NCBI GenBank assembly: GCA_034401795.1
Contig: CM067370.1
Span: forward strand, 61,544,369 to 61,608,368
Length of the DNA: 64,000 bases
Origin: Chaetoderma sp. LZ-2023a
Taxonomy: Eukaryota > Mollusca > Caudofoveata > Chaetodermatida > Chaetodermatidae
Reading direction: 5' to 3'
Shown here: in pieces, positions 24,921 through 37,700 of the stretch
How positions within the stretch are numbered: the first letter of the stretch is position 1
How the letters are laid out: the number at the start of each line of letters is the position of its first letter
Notes under the pieces: model-generated
Told to the model about the DNA's origin: nothing
The model's input: the letters and a program-made list of their open reading frames with translations, nothing else
Databases searched by the model: none
Translations under genes and position numbers: made by a program

Positions 24921-25241
24921 ACGTGAATCCTATGGTATTTGGTGTTTAATATCACACTTCAATGGATATAGCTTGAATTTGTTTGCCCATCATATTCCTT
25001 TTCACTAGCACAGTCTGATCCGTGAATGGCTATAATACTTGACAGTTTAGAATAAAATATTAAACTAGGAAGAATGGATTAGTCAAAGGCCTTTTCAGCT
25101 TTGTACAAATGAAGAATTGTGACACATGCTCTCCCCATTCAGGTAGAAGTAATAAAGGTTCCATCATGTTTACGTTATTGAAGAAGATATGAATCATTTC
25201 AAACCCACAAACCAAGGACCATATTTACGAATAGTACTTAG

Positions 25242-25471
25242 CCCTTTAACACTCATATCAGCCAAAACGGCTTCTGCAGTGGTCTTGAGAAATGTCCATT
25301 TGCAGACCAAGAGAAGACTATTTTTGAAAATTTACCACTGGAATGACTGGTTTGATAACCAAGCCGGTTATTTCAGTGGCAAATTTTCAAAAATAGTCTT
25401 CTCTTGGTCTGCAACTGGACATTCTCAAAATCCGCAGAAGCTGTTTTTGGCTGATATGAGGGTTAAAGGGT
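25242..25471. mobile_element. FB1 fold-back MITE, full length
   Basis: Ends CCCTTTAACACTCATATCAG and GCTGATATGAGGGTTAAAGG are inverted repeats. CCATTTGCAGACCAAG on the left pairs with CTTGGTCTGCAACTGG on the right across the centre GACTGGTTTGATAACCAAGC. This copy best shows that the whole element is one palindrome. Confidence 0.92.
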
Positions 25472-25572
25472 TAAGCGAGCTTGACCAGACTTGCATGAAG
25501 CGTTGGTCATAGGGACCGGAAGATGTGTTCATAATTTGGGGTCAAAAGGTCAAAGCCCAAATTAAAAATGAA

Positions 25573-25682
25573 GTCATTCCAGTGGTAAACTTTCAAAAAT
25601 AATCTCCTGGTCTGCAAATGAACATTTTCTATGAGAAGAGAAAATTAAAATTTACTTGAAGAAATTTGAGGGTTAAAGGGTT
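25573..25682 (-). mobile_element. FB1 fold-back MITE, right half
   Basis: Only the right arm is present: GTCATTCCAGTGGTAAAC, CTGGTCTGCAAATGAAC and TTTGAGGGTTAAAGGGTTA. Confidence 0.75.
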
Positions 25683-25710
25683 ACACATGGAAATGGATGT
25701 AAGTATGGAG

Positions 25711-25830
25711 TAAAGACTCTGGTTTATTATCTACTAAAGACTCTGGTTTATTATCTACTAAAGACTCTGGTTTATTATCTACTAAAGACTCTGGTTTATT
25801 ATCTACTAAAGACTCTGGTTTATTAGCTAC
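25711..25830 (+). repeat. 24-bp minisatellite, 5 copies
   Basis: The unit starts TAAAGACTCTGGTTTATTAT and repeats every 24 bp from 25711. The last unit changes to TTAGCTAC. It leads straight into the 209-bp duplication. Confidence 0.95.
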
Positions 25831-26208
25831 TCTACTCCAGTTCTAACTTACACATTGCCTTACGAATACAGCCATAGATATGACAAATTCTAAATGTAAT
25901 GTAAAATGTTCTGAATATTTGCTAATTAGTTTAACTGGAAGCGGTTGCTGCCAACATTTCAATTATATTCCATGGATGGCGCTAATGTGCCCTCACTGGC
26001 TGGTTTATTATCTACTAAAGACTCTGGTTTATTAGCTACTCTACTCCAGTTCTAACTTACACATTGCCTTACGAATACAGCCATAGATATGACAAATTCT
26101 AAATGTAATGTAAAATGTTCTGAATATTTGCTAATTAGTTTAACTGGAAGCGGTTGCTGCCAACATTTCAATTGTATTCCATGGATGGCGCTAATGTGCC
26201 CTCACTGG
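25791..26208 (+). repeat. 209-bp tandem duplication, two nearly identical copies
   Basis: Copy 1 is 25791-25999 and copy 2 is 26000-26208. Both start CTGGTTTATTATCTACTAAA and end CCTCACTGG. I found one base difference (AATTATATTCC versus AATTGTATTCC). Each copy includes part of the 24-bp repeat and half of an FB2 arm (CTAATTAGTTTAACTGG). Near identity points to a recent event, or to an assembly duplication. Confidence 0.95.
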
Positions 26209-26494
26209 CTTGAATTGAATATCTTCTAAATCCTATGATTAACAACACTAACGTCATCATGATTGAATTTTCATATGCAGTCAGACTAATCTTATCCTCT
26301 TGATTAGAGACCATAGGTACGTGCACATGCACAGTAAATCTAACTTCTTGATCTGATTAATCTGGCAATTATGTCATAACTTAGCCATAGTAACCATACT
26401 TTGCTGCTGATCTGTTCACAGCAACATTTGATAGAATTCTGACTATCACATTGAAATCAGTGTTGTTGTAAGCTGGGGTTTTTTGCTTTTTGAA

Positions 26495-26646
26495 TGTCCA
26501 TTTGCAAGCCAAGAAGACTATTTCTGAAAATTTACTGCTGGAATTACGAGCTTAATTAGCAAACCAGTCATTCCTGTGGTAAATTTTCAAAAATAGCCTT
26601 CCACTACAGATAGGACAATTTAAACAGGTTTAACAATTAAAGTGTT
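26495..26646. mobile_element. FB1 fold-back MITE, shortened
   Basis: GTCCATTTGCAAGCCAAGAA and the arm TGAAAATTTACTGCTGGAAT pair with GTCATTCCTGTGGTAAATTT across the centre. The outer right end is lost. Confidence 0.75.
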
Positions 26647-26868
26647 TTAGAGAAAATTTTAAAGTATTTCATTGGAGATGTGTCACAAGTCTGCCAAAAT
26701 GACACTTAATGCTAATGCGCATTAAAAGCTAGCAAGTATTTTGGCTTCGGGCTATTCATTATTCAAGTAAGATTTCTGATATGTTATATACTGTACATCA
26801 AATGAGTAACTTAATCATGGAAATATAAAGACACGCTTGTTTCCAGTCCATTAAATACATTACCATTT

Positions 26869-27106
26869 AACCCTTAACGTTTTAATGGCCAAGCGGACCA
26901 AATATGGCTTTTGCAGTGGTCTTGAGAAATGCCCATTTGCAGATTAAGAGAAAACTATTTTTGAAAATTTACCACTGGAATGGCTGGCTCGATAACCGAG
27001 TCAGTCATTCCAGTGATAAATTCTCAAAAAAAGCTTTCTCTTGGTCTGCAAATGTATATTTAATGAGAAAATTTAAATTTTCCTGAAAAGATTTGAGACT
27101 TGGGGT
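26869..27106. mobile_element. FB1 fold-back MITE, full length
   Basis: AACCCTTAACG at the left and GGGGTTAAAG at the right. Inside, GGAATGGCTGGCTCGATAAC and CGAGTCAGTCATTCCAG form the centre of a palindrome with arms of about 70 bp. Confidence 0.88.
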
Positions 27107-27152
27107 TAAAGACCAGAAACAATGAATTTGTATATGATTTAAGGGATATTGT

Positions 27153-27241
27153 GTAGACTATTTTGAAACTAATGTGACTGGAAACTGTTGCTGTCTATGG
27201 CAGTAACTGGTTCCAGTCAAATTAGTTTCGAGATATTCAAT
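27153..27241. mobile_element. FB2 fold-back repeat
   Basis: TTTTGAAACTAATGTGACTGG pairs with CCAGTCAAATTAGTTTCGAG across GTTGCTGTCTATGGCAG. There are few mismatches. Confidence 0.85.
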
Positions 27242-27430
27242 TTATTTTCATGTCGTTGCATTCCCATGTCATTCCAAGCGGGAATGATCATGTGTGTCTG
27301 AGTAGGTTTAGGCATACATTTCTCCATATAACAAATTTGAATGAATTTCCCCTATCTGTTTCAAAGTTGACTGTGCCAGACAGACATATGTATATAAGAG
27401 ATCTGTAATATTCAGCTACTATGGATTGTC

Positions 27431-27502
27431 TCTATCTCTCTCTCTCTCTCCCTCCCTCCCTACTCGCCCTCTCTCCCTGCCTGCCTGCCTGCCTGCCTGT
27501 CC
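27431..27502 (+). repeat. (CT)n and (TGCC)n simple repeats
   Basis: A TC-rich tract is followed by CCTGCC tetramers. A 16-base C run follows at about 27572-27587. Confidence 0.9.
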
Positions 27503-28137
27503 CCTTCCACAGCTCAAGTTTTACTTGGGGAGGGGTTAATCTTCACTAAACTTACACATGAAGTTACACTTGGCCCCCCCCCCCCCAACTTTTTAATTCA
27601 AAATGTCAATGATTAAGATGAGGAAAAAGTTAATTTCTACGGGTAGAATCATCAATAAGATTGAATGAGAGATTTTCCTTGTTCTTCTCAATTTTGATCT
27701 CAAACATTTAGACGTTAAAGGTCAAGTTTATCAAATATGGCTGACGGAGAAGTATACTTCCTTGTTATGCATTAATATGCATCTTGACTATATAGTCATT
27801 TCCCTATTCATTCCCCTACAGTTGTGTCTTAAATGAACAAACTCGCTCATTCATACGATCCACAATTCATTCATGACTGGCAATGAATTGAGTTATTATT
27901 TTGATCACACTTCCTGTTGCTGCACTATTGCGTATATTAGAAATGATTCACATGCTGAAGATGAGGGAGGTTACACTGCGTAGTATAATGTATCAGTATT
28001 AAGCGACCATTCAGTGGAATCGTAAGAATCGACAACTGAGCGATAGTGCAAGTGTTATATTATGTAATGATATTGACATTTTGTAGAATTCTTTTAACTG
28101 GTTGACTGAGTTGCAATTAAGCCACCAAATAATAATT

Positions 28138-28213
28138 TCAATGAGCAATAACTCTGGACCTGCTGGCTAAGCCACCAACAACTTTCAGTCAAATTGTTTT
28201 CCAAATATTTGGC
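28138..28213. repeat. FB2-related half element
   Basis: AATAACTCTGGACCTGCTGG followed by CAACTTTCAGTCAAATTG. The same arrangement recurs at 43720-43785, so this is a variant of the FB2 right arm. A third worn copy lies near 28570-28650. Confidence 0.55.
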
Positions 28214-28260
28214 ATATCCGCATCAAAAATGTAATCTACAGAAATTCAGCAAGCAAGTTA

Positions 28261-28467
28261 ACCCTTAAAACACTCAGATGTCAAAATTTTACAATTTCAA
28301 ATTAAATTAAAAGATGAACTGGTGTTCATTTTTCAACAAATTTGGTGGACAATGGTGCTGTCATAGACAGTAACATTGTCCACCGAAATTGTTGAAAAAT
28401 GTACACCAGTTTCTTTGCTATTGACCCGGGAAAAGACAAAATATCGACATCGGGTCGTAGGGGTTAA
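28261..28467. mobile_element. FB3 fold-back MITE, second copy
   Basis: It begins AACCCTTAAAACACTCAGAT and ends near GTCGTAGGGGTT. Inside, TTTCAACAAATTTGGTGGAC pairs with GTCCACCGAAATTGTTGAAA around TGTCATAGACAGTAAC. It shares its interior with 19765-19937. Confidence 0.82.
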
Positions 28468-28650
28468 CTTAATGTACGCTTGTAATTACAAGAACTTAAA
28501 TGAATTCTAGTAATATTTTACTTCAATGTCTTCATCCTTGACCTTTCCGTTGCATGCCAATGCCTGAATGTTTTGGAGATTATTTTACTGAAATATGTTA
28601 CAGCCAGCGGGAGCTTCCAGACTAAATTAGCATCAAGATATAATTCAAAC

Positions 28651-30702
28651 AAAAGTTTCTTAAATCGTGCATAATTTGTTGTATCTTGTCTGTATGGGTG
28701 AGTGTGTTAAATAGTGTGCAGTGTGCACGCAGGTACAAATGTGGATACAGATGTAGTATTTCAATCTTTTTAATCTTGTGTGTGCCGAGTAACCAAATAA
28801 TATAAAGTACCGTAAGCATATTGCACAATATTTTGAAAAATATTTTACTGAAATCCTTGCCACTACTACACATTCCTTCTACCACACAATGAAAGAGGTT
28901 TGACAGGTAAAGGCGGATTTGGCAGGCATGCGTAGATTCTTTGTAAATGCCTGGATTTTCATCACTACAGGGACAAGTAAGCGCTGGCCGAAAAATAAGG
29001 CAGGCGGGCAGGCAGGCAGGCATGGAGGGAGAAAGAGAAACAATTCATAGTAGCTGAATATTACAGCTCACACTGGAGCAAGAGGTTGCATGTGTTTCTC
29101 TTTTAAAATATGCTTTAATATCATTAATTATGAAATATCAGTCACATGTTAAAATAACTTTCAGTAGATTTCATATCCAGCTCTTGTTAAACTACTGAAA
29201 CAATCATGTTTGTAGAGTAATAGATTAAACAGGCTCTTTGAACCGAGAAATTTTCAGGTTTAATGATACTACATTTATCTAATCGACTATGTACATGTAT
29301 TGATTTAATTTTAAATTTATTAGCCTGCTGTAAACGGCCCTGTTCGAAATACTTCATGGCTGACCAGTTCAATTCATGCTGACCTGCATTAGAGTTTAGA
29401 TCAAATGCATGAAAAATTATCTCTAGCATTATGTAAATTTATGTTTGTAAAGTTAAACAGTGTACATGTAGTATATAGCATTTTGTAGTGCTGTCCACTA
29501 GCAAGACTGTTAAATTTAGAAAATGTGTAATATTGTTAATCAGAATGAATAATGATTGTTTTATTTTTCACAAGTATTGTGATGATTAAGTACAATTGAT
29601 GTATGTCTTAGACACACATGTTTTATATTATGTGCAGAAATATAGTCTAAAACTCTAAAATTACAGCAGCGTCTCTTACTTGGAATTTTCAATAGTAGAT
29701 GTGAGTTTTTAAACGAAGCATTATTTGAGGAAAAACATGCATTTCGTGTCCAAGTCTCAATTTGAAGGCAGTTCTACAGGAAAGATATTAATTTTTAGTT
29801 GCCACTTGCAACTCTGGTAGTATAAGAATGGTATTCCATGAATGCAGTTTTATCTGCATGGATATAGCCACCTAGTGGTTACCTGCATGGCAGAATCTAT
29901 TTCCATGTGTACATTTTTAAACAGTTGCCATCAAAGAATTCTTTCATGTGTGTTAGTAAATTTGGGTTCAGTAATTATGCTATTAAATAACAACTATAAT
30001 AAAATGATTGAATTCATGATAGTGTACCCACGTGCATACACACGCATGAGCAAAACATGTATTGAAAGTAGGGGCATGTACACATATGAGCAAAGCATGC
30101 TTGGAGGTAAGGGCACATGAATAAGCAAAGCAATGAAGCATTCTTGAAAGTAGGATTTGTCCTATGAGAGACATAATTTAATGGATTTTCCTAGTGCCTG
30201 AAAAATTGAGCAATGGTAGATTTTATTTGCTGCGCGGATCTGGACTCGCGGGTACCAGCCCACATGGAAAAGGTTACACTGTAAAACAACTTGCAGCCAC
30301 CTACTGGCTAGTCGCTAACTGGCTAGCTGGGTGGCTGAAATGGCGTTCGTGGGAAAACTGGCTTAAGTCAGACAGTTGGTTTGCCTGTCTGTTGGCTAAT
30401 CTGTCAAATTTTTGGTATTTCTGACAAAACTGACTCGGTAGCAACTATAGGGTGTCGTGCCTGGAATTTTATGCATATACAATTTTATAAATATGACCAT
30501 TTGCTTAAAGCTGCTTTAAAAAGTTATTTTAGCTCATTATTTCACACTGTTGGCAAAACCTTAAAGGAAGGAAAAAGGGAAACAACAAATGATGTTTATT
30601 GGTAATTTCATACAATATTAAATAAACTACCATCATTTAAAAATGGAAATTAATCAGGATTATTTGAGAAAAAGCATTTACTAAATCTAGGAGCACTTAA
30701 CT
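28651..30702. other. Stretch with no recognised gene
   Basis: AT-rich, mostly unique sequence with a (GGCA)n run at about 28998-29022. Several frames of 60-133 codons (for example minus strand 28622-29023) have no recognisable domain or splice context. Confidence 0.45.
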
Positions 30703-31178
30703 TGGAACCGATTAGTGACGTCGCTGGTGCTTCGCACTCCGCCGTATGTCAACTGTGTGTGCCTACCTGAATATAATGAAAGTACACCTGAATATGTAGG
30801 TGGTATGAATATTATTCTCTATAGGCGGCGATGTAGAGCGATTAACTCACTAGTACTGCTAATTCACTATTGATCCTTTTGAAAATGTTATATTTGAAAG
30901 TCACTTTTTCTGGTGGAAACAACAAGTTTCTGTCAAAATGATTTCAAAATACAGTGCTTGTTTCCAAGGTCGCAATATGATGCCTACTGAATATTTTGAA
31001 ATTTGTGCAACTGAATGTAGACTCTGTCTCTGGAAACAGTCAAATTGTTTTAAAACTAGACACTAGTTTAACTGTACGACGTAGTGGCTGAGCTTATATG
31101 ACCGGCTGTAGTGGGTATTATTTATTCGCTCGGCATACACCAGAGCGCATAGGACCAGCTGCATCACTAATTGGTTCT
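30703..31178. mobile_element. 476-bp element with terminal inverted repeats
   Basis: The left end has AACCGATTAGTGACG then TCGCTGG; the right end, read on the minus strand, has AACCAATTAGTGATG then CAGCTGG. The termini are inverted repeats of about 24 bp with four or five mismatches. The interior holds two short self-complementary regions related to FB2 (about 30880-30960 and 30990-31072). No clear target-site duplication and no coding frame were seen, so it is a non-autonomous DNA element of unknown superfamily. Confidence 0.65.
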
Positions 31179-31346
31179 CGCCAGAGTGACATGAATGGTA
31201 TTTAGCAGCTTTTTTGTAATTATTCTGATTTATTTCTTTTTTTTACTTGGGGATATAGGTTGATTATTATATAAAGCTGTCATTCAGAAGCATATGTTAG
31301 TTCCCTGATCCTTTCCTTTAATTCTTACAGAGTCAGTAGAAGAAAG

Positions 31347-31434
31347 GCTGTTCTGTATTTTAGAACCAATGTCACTGAAAACTGTTGTTGACTTAAAACA
31401 GCAGCAGCTTACAGCAACATTGTTTACCAAATCA
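31347..31434. repeat. FB2 fold-back repeat, diverged
   Basis: TTTTAGAACCAATGTCACTG with GTTGTTGAC, then CAGCAGCAGCTTACAGCAAC and ATTGTTTACCAAATCAC. It lies about 200 bp upstream of the myosin start codon. Confidence 0.6.
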
Positions 31435-31637
31435 CAAATAATCATACAGAAATTGAATTTATCCATTTGAGATTTTAGTTGTCTAGTCATAATTTGTTTC
31501 ATTATTGTCCTAGGTCTCTGTGATTACAGCATATCTATGGAACGACTGATTAATTAGAGACGACGCTCATTCTGACAGACTTATTCTTTGGTTGACTGAC
31601 TGAAGCATTACAGTGACGCTATAACAGCAGCAACAGC

Positions 31638-31763
31638 ATGGAGGAAGAACTACATAAGCGAGATCAGGTCGGTGTACAAGACTTTGTACTCCTCGAAGAT
31701 TACAGAAATCCAAAAGCTTTTGTCGAGAATCTGCGGCGACGGTTCAAAGAGAGGCTCATATAT
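31638..31763 (+). CDS. MYO1C: Myosin-I exon 1 (residues 1-42)
   Basis: It encodes the N-terminus, including [15 protein letters not shown] and [15 protein letters not shown], a signature of MYO1C/H heads. The donor is TAT|GTAAGT, phase 0. The ATG is the first in-frame match to the family start. Confidence 0.93.
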
Positions 31764-34700
31764 GTAAGTTTCAATTGATAAGCTTATGTATACTTCTTTG
31801 TCTGTCAAGAGAAAGATAGTAAAAAATAGTAAAATAGTAAAAAAAAGGAATAGATCCCTACTATGTGGCACTAACCCAGACAGACAGTAAGATAGACAGA
31901 CAGATGGATGGATTAGCAGACCGGTAAACAGGCAAATGGACAGACAGACTTATACTACGGTGGTTGCGAGTCATAGCTAATAAATAAGTAGTCTTCTTCT
32001 GGCCTGCAAATGGCCATATAAGCAAATATTTTTATGTTCATGACCAATCTTGACCATTAACGCTTTATTAGTCAGATTTGGTCAAGAAGAGTATTTTTGA
32101 AAATTTAACACCGGAATGACTGGTTGATTATCAAGCCAGCCATTCCAGTGGTAAATGTTAAAAAATACTCTTCTCTTTACCTGCAGATGGACATTCCTCA
32201 ACACTAGTTCAGAGGCCATGTTTGGCCGGCTTGACCATTAAAAGATTAATAGTTAATTAGTAAAACATTGCTAAATGGTATGTCTTAACTCTCTCACCAG
32301 ACTTACATTGGGACAGTGCTGGTGTCAGTCAATCCATACCAGGAGTTGCCAATCTACAATGATGATGTGATCAAGTCATATCGTAATGTCAACTTTTATG
32401 AACTGCCACCACATATGTAAGTATTTGACTTTTAAACTTTTAGTGGCACCTTGTCCTTATGACACAAACCTCGATGCTTTCTTATATGCCTGTTTTGAAA
32501 GATTGGTCATATTATGTGATGGTGCGTGGCATCTGTCTGTCCGACTGTTTTTAATCTACATTTGAAATTATTTTTAGTGGATATATGGGAGTGGGAATAT
32601 AGTTGTAATGATGTCTCGGGCTGTCTTGGGTCGTACTCGCTTGGCCGAAGGGGGTTTTCTCCTTAAAAAGAAGACAAGAAATTCTTCGTAAATAATCCGA
32701 GCAAACTGCAACTTTTTATTATGGCTAAATTCAGTTCAGTGCCTTATTCAGTAGCTATATTAATATACTTACTGTAGATCTATATATGATCAACTGTATT
32801 ACATTTAATTACTTATTAAATAAATTCATAATCATCTTTGAGACTGAATATTCTAAAATTAAACAGATAACTATATGTGAAAATCATATAAACTAGCTTT
32901 CTCAATTCGATTGAATGCATAAGCCTAATAATACATGTATATATAAAATAAATTGATGGATGCAAAAACACACTAAAATAAGTTGGTGTCAACCAAGGGA
33001 GACAACTCAGACTCTAGACAAATTTAGTTCTATTCAGGGGAGATAATTTGATCTGGACTGAATTAGAAACATAAATCAAATGCTTGTTTGTTTTCACTTC
33101 AATTAATCCAAATTAGATAAATCTTTGATAAATGTTTTCAATGTTAAGTCTAAATAAATCATAGTTGATTGGAGGGAATCATTAAAATATTTTCTTCAGT
33201 TAACTTGATTGTCTGTAAATTGTGAAATCCATGAATAATTCATTTCATTTCCAAAATGTGATATTTGCATCCATACACAAGGGGAGATTACTATTTTTAA
33301 TGGCTTAAACATCAAATGCATTCAGCTCTTGAAATCACTTAGTTATTAATCAAAGATATGTGATATATATAATTATAAAAAATATAAAGTTTAATATAAA
33401 AACCACACACTATAAAAATGGTAAATGACTCCTGTTATCAACAGCGTCCAAAATATCTTAATGAATTATGTACGGTACATTTGTTGACTTCCAAATAATT
33501 ATAGCTTCAGCAAATGCAAGTATACTGAACTGAAAAATCAGCTTATGAAAAGCTTTATGGTTAAAGATGCATGCATTTTAAATATACAAAGTTATCAAAT
33601 AGCTTACTGGTGACTTCTGATAATTTGTACTCTGTGCTATGATCATTCTTCAGTTCAAAATATAGCTATAAATCTAACTTATGAATTATAACTAATTTTG
33701 ACTTTCTAAAGGCTGTTGATACAGTTAGTCTTTTACTTTATGATACAAATTGACTATGGCTTACCTTAAAAAGAAGACTTATAAAGGTTCCAAATTATCT
33801 CAGCTAAAGTTGGATTCAGTGTGATTGGCTCATCTTGTCTGGCAGTTGATTTGTCATTGGACAGTGGACTTAGGTCAATGGTTAAGTTAACTGCCTGGCT
33901 TTTGTAAATAACATTTATCAACATTTAATTAAATCTTAGCAGGTGTTCAGTTTCGTCACATTGCATAGTTTTACATAATGTCAGGAGTGGAATTTCAGGA
34001 GAACTTTTGACATTGTATTTTCTGCATAATGACCTAAGCTTATATTTATAAATTGACTGCTCCCAAAGCAAAATGAAAATCTGATCTGGGAGAGTACAAT
34101 GAAGCATAGAACATGATTTGGGACAATATGAAGATAATGCCTGGTGTATGATAACACCAGCCCATTTGCAGGAAGATAAAAGACAAGTTTTATATAGAAA
34201 TATTCTAGTTGCCAGCTTTGACATAATAAAGTGTACATTTACTGCAAACCAGTATTTTACTAAAGAGCTACAAAATTCTTAATAATAGATAGGAATATCA
34301 AAGTTATCCAGATTTATGTAATAAAATGGACAATGTATTGAATAAGCCATGTGTTAGTAAAACGCTGCCCTGTATAATAAATAACATTAGATGTGTGCGT
34401 GAGCGACTCAGGAATTTAGTGAAAGACTTCTAAGTACTGTTAAGATGTACTTATTTCAGATAATAGGTAGACATGTTGTCAGTGTTTTTGTCATAAACTG
34501 AGCACTGTTTACTAATGACCACAATCAAAAGAATCTAAACAAAGGGGCTAGCTTAACAAAATGCATGTGCCTAAAAGAATCTAAGCCATTGCCAATAGTC
34601 TGTTATATCTATACAAAATTTAAAGAATCTTGAATCATTTCTATTTGCTTTTCAAACACAAAATGTAAACAGTAAAGTTATAATTACAATCTGTTTACAA

Positions 34701-37700
34701 GCCATCTCAAAATAAAAATATACCAATAATTAATGTCTATATACAACATAATCAAAAATCAATATCAAAATTTATTTACATGTATATTTCATACGCCATA
34801 GATATATTAGGTAGAGATGACATGTCATGATTTTTTCAGTGAGATCAGTCCATATTTGTGAAACTTATCCGCCCTGAATTGCTTAAAATGGGTCAAAAAT
34901 CGTGTGTCCAGTTCATATCTCATAAAGTTTTAATCTGCATTTGAAATCTTTCAGCGGACATACTAGGTAGAGACGAAGTCCCATGATCTTATTTGAGTGA
35001 GATCCATTCATATTTATGAGAGTTATCCCCCCTGAAAAGAGTAAATTTCATCAAAAATCTATTGTCCTGGACAGATCTCAGGGAGTTTTGAACCTACACT
35101 TGAAATTCTTTTTTCCAGTGGAAATATTATGTAGTGTCATGATTTTGTTTCGGCAAGATCTGTCAATATTTTTCAGAGTTATCCTCCATGTTTTAGACAC
35201 CTTTATCAAAAATGTCAAACATGATTTGAATAAAGTAAAATACAGGCAAAATTTCAGATGCAGCATCTCCCAGGCTGATAGAAAACTTACTCAAATATTA
35301 GCAAATGACAAATCCATTGTGATTAAAAAAGTCGACAAAGGACAGGCTACAGTCATACTAAACTCTTATGACTATAATGCTGAAGCCCTAAAACAACTCA
35401 GACACACACTACTACGAATTGGTGACAGAAAATCTGACCACCAAACACGCTGAAATGGTAGAGACAGCCATCACTGGACTGGTTCTGAGAGGGGAGATAA
35501 CTAGTGACACCGATGGACATTACATCGCTATATACAAACATCCCACACAATGAGGGACTAAAAGCCGCCGCACAATATATCAGAGAATTTGGTATGCCTG
35601 GCGACCTTACACCAAGGTCACTGTTGGAACTGCTATCCATTGTATTAAGATGTAATAATTTTGAATTTAATGACAAACAATACCTACAAATGGGTGGGAC
35701 AGCTATGGGCACTAAAGTAGCACCAACTTATGCTATCATCTTCATGGCCCAACTGGAGAAAAAGCTTCTGCTTCATTCTCCCAATAGACCAGCCCTCTAT
35801 CTCCGATACATTGACGACATATTCATAATCTGGACATCTGGCCAACAAAAAGTTGATGAATTCATCCACTACATGAATACATCTCATCATTCCATCAAAT
35901 TTACAGCAGAGCAGTCCACAACTAAGGTCAGCTTTCTGGACACATACGTATACATTGATACTGATCGCTCACTATGCTTCGATTTATACTGTAAACCCAC
36001 CGACACACACGGCTACCTACATTACGAATCAGCACACCCGCAGTCCACCAAAAACTCCAGCCCATATGGACAATTCCTTAGATTACGCAGAATCTGCAGC
36101 AAGGAATTAGATTTCCACAAACACGCCCATGAACTCATTGGTTGCTATCAAAGGAGAGACTATCCCCCAGATCTTCTTCTAAACAGCTATCAGAAAGCAT
36201 GCACATGTTCACGGCTCGATCTGCTGATACCCAAAGTAAAAATCACAGAGATAAACACACATAACCTATGCATAATGGACTTTCACACTCAAAGCCATAA
36301 AGCTAGCAAAATCATCAAAAAGAACTGGAAACTACTAGACAGTAGTCCCAAATGTAGAAGCACATTCCCAACTCCACTGATGTTTGGCTACAGAAAGAAT
36401 CCAACTTTCAGAGACACACTTGTCACCGCCAAATTTGAGTTTCCTGCCAAATCAGGCCTCCAAAGAAAAACATTCCAAAACCCAATTTATCCATGCACAA
36501 GAAAAAATTGTTTCTTCTGCAAGAATATGGACAACAAATGTGAATTCACTAGCACACACACGGGTCTAAAATACAGATGTAAGGTCAAAACATATTGCGA
36601 TACACGCAATGTCATTTACCTACTCACATGCACACACTGTCACAAACAGTATGTGGGGGAAACAAAACGTGAGTTCCACGTACGAGTGAAAGAACATTTA
36701 AGGGTATTAAAAAACACAAAGATACCCCCATTGCAAAACATTTTAATTTACCCAACCATACTGGACAAAATGTGTCCTATAAAATTATACAAGTTCTCCC
36801 TCACGATCCTGAGGACACTGATAAAACTCATATCAGGAAAGAACAAGAGTTGATACACCAACTGCACACATTGGACCCCATAGGGATTAATCATGCAGAT
36901 TGGTGATTCCAAAATCTGAGTTGTTCTTTATCCTCCATGAAAACCTTAAAATTGATCAAAGACAGGCATATTAAGCCCGCTAGGAGGCGCTCTTGTCATC
37001 TTAATTGACCATGCAGTTCAAGCACTTTTGTTTGTTGAATCTCTGATATGTGTGTCTTGGTTAATTACTCTGTCAGTATAAATCCTTATGCTTTTCTGCC
37101 TACTTTATCCCTAAATTGTATGCTGTCTTAAAACTTAAATCTGCCTATGTTGAACACTGAACTGCAAGATCTTTGGTTATCTGCATTTGTTAACCATTAA
37201 GTACAAGCTCAGTTGCTTGATCTACATTTGTAAAGCATTAGGTCCAACGTTGTTTTGGTGACCTAATAATGAGGCTCAAACTCTGATGTACAAATCTGTT
37301 GATGAGCTGCAATTAAAATTTTTTCACAGATGAGAATTTTGTTATTGGCCAGTATTTTTGCATTGGGTGAGATTACATGTAATACATCTTTTCCAGATTG
37401 ATGTAATTACGCAGGGATTCCCCAAAATTAACGCTCAGAACATGGTTGCTGGCTGGTAAATTGCACAGCCAGCAGCAGGCCTACATTTTTAAAGAATTCC
37501 TATGATAAACTACAATCACAATATTATTGAAGTCATACACCATTGGAAAGCTCGTTCATTTTTATACCCCACGAAAAAATTTGACGGGGTATTATGTAAT
37601 GGCGCCGTCCGTCCGGGATGGCGGGCCAGCATTTGGGCGGGCGTACAGAGTGGTTGCTGGATGATAACTCTGTTACCATTTGTCAAATCGCATTGAACCA

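Noticed and set aside
31514-31637. Acceptor-like TTGTCCTAG at 31506-31514 as a definite 5' UTR exon border
   Set aside because: Plausible, but no donor partner or transcript evidence is visible, so it is mentioned only in the gene entry.
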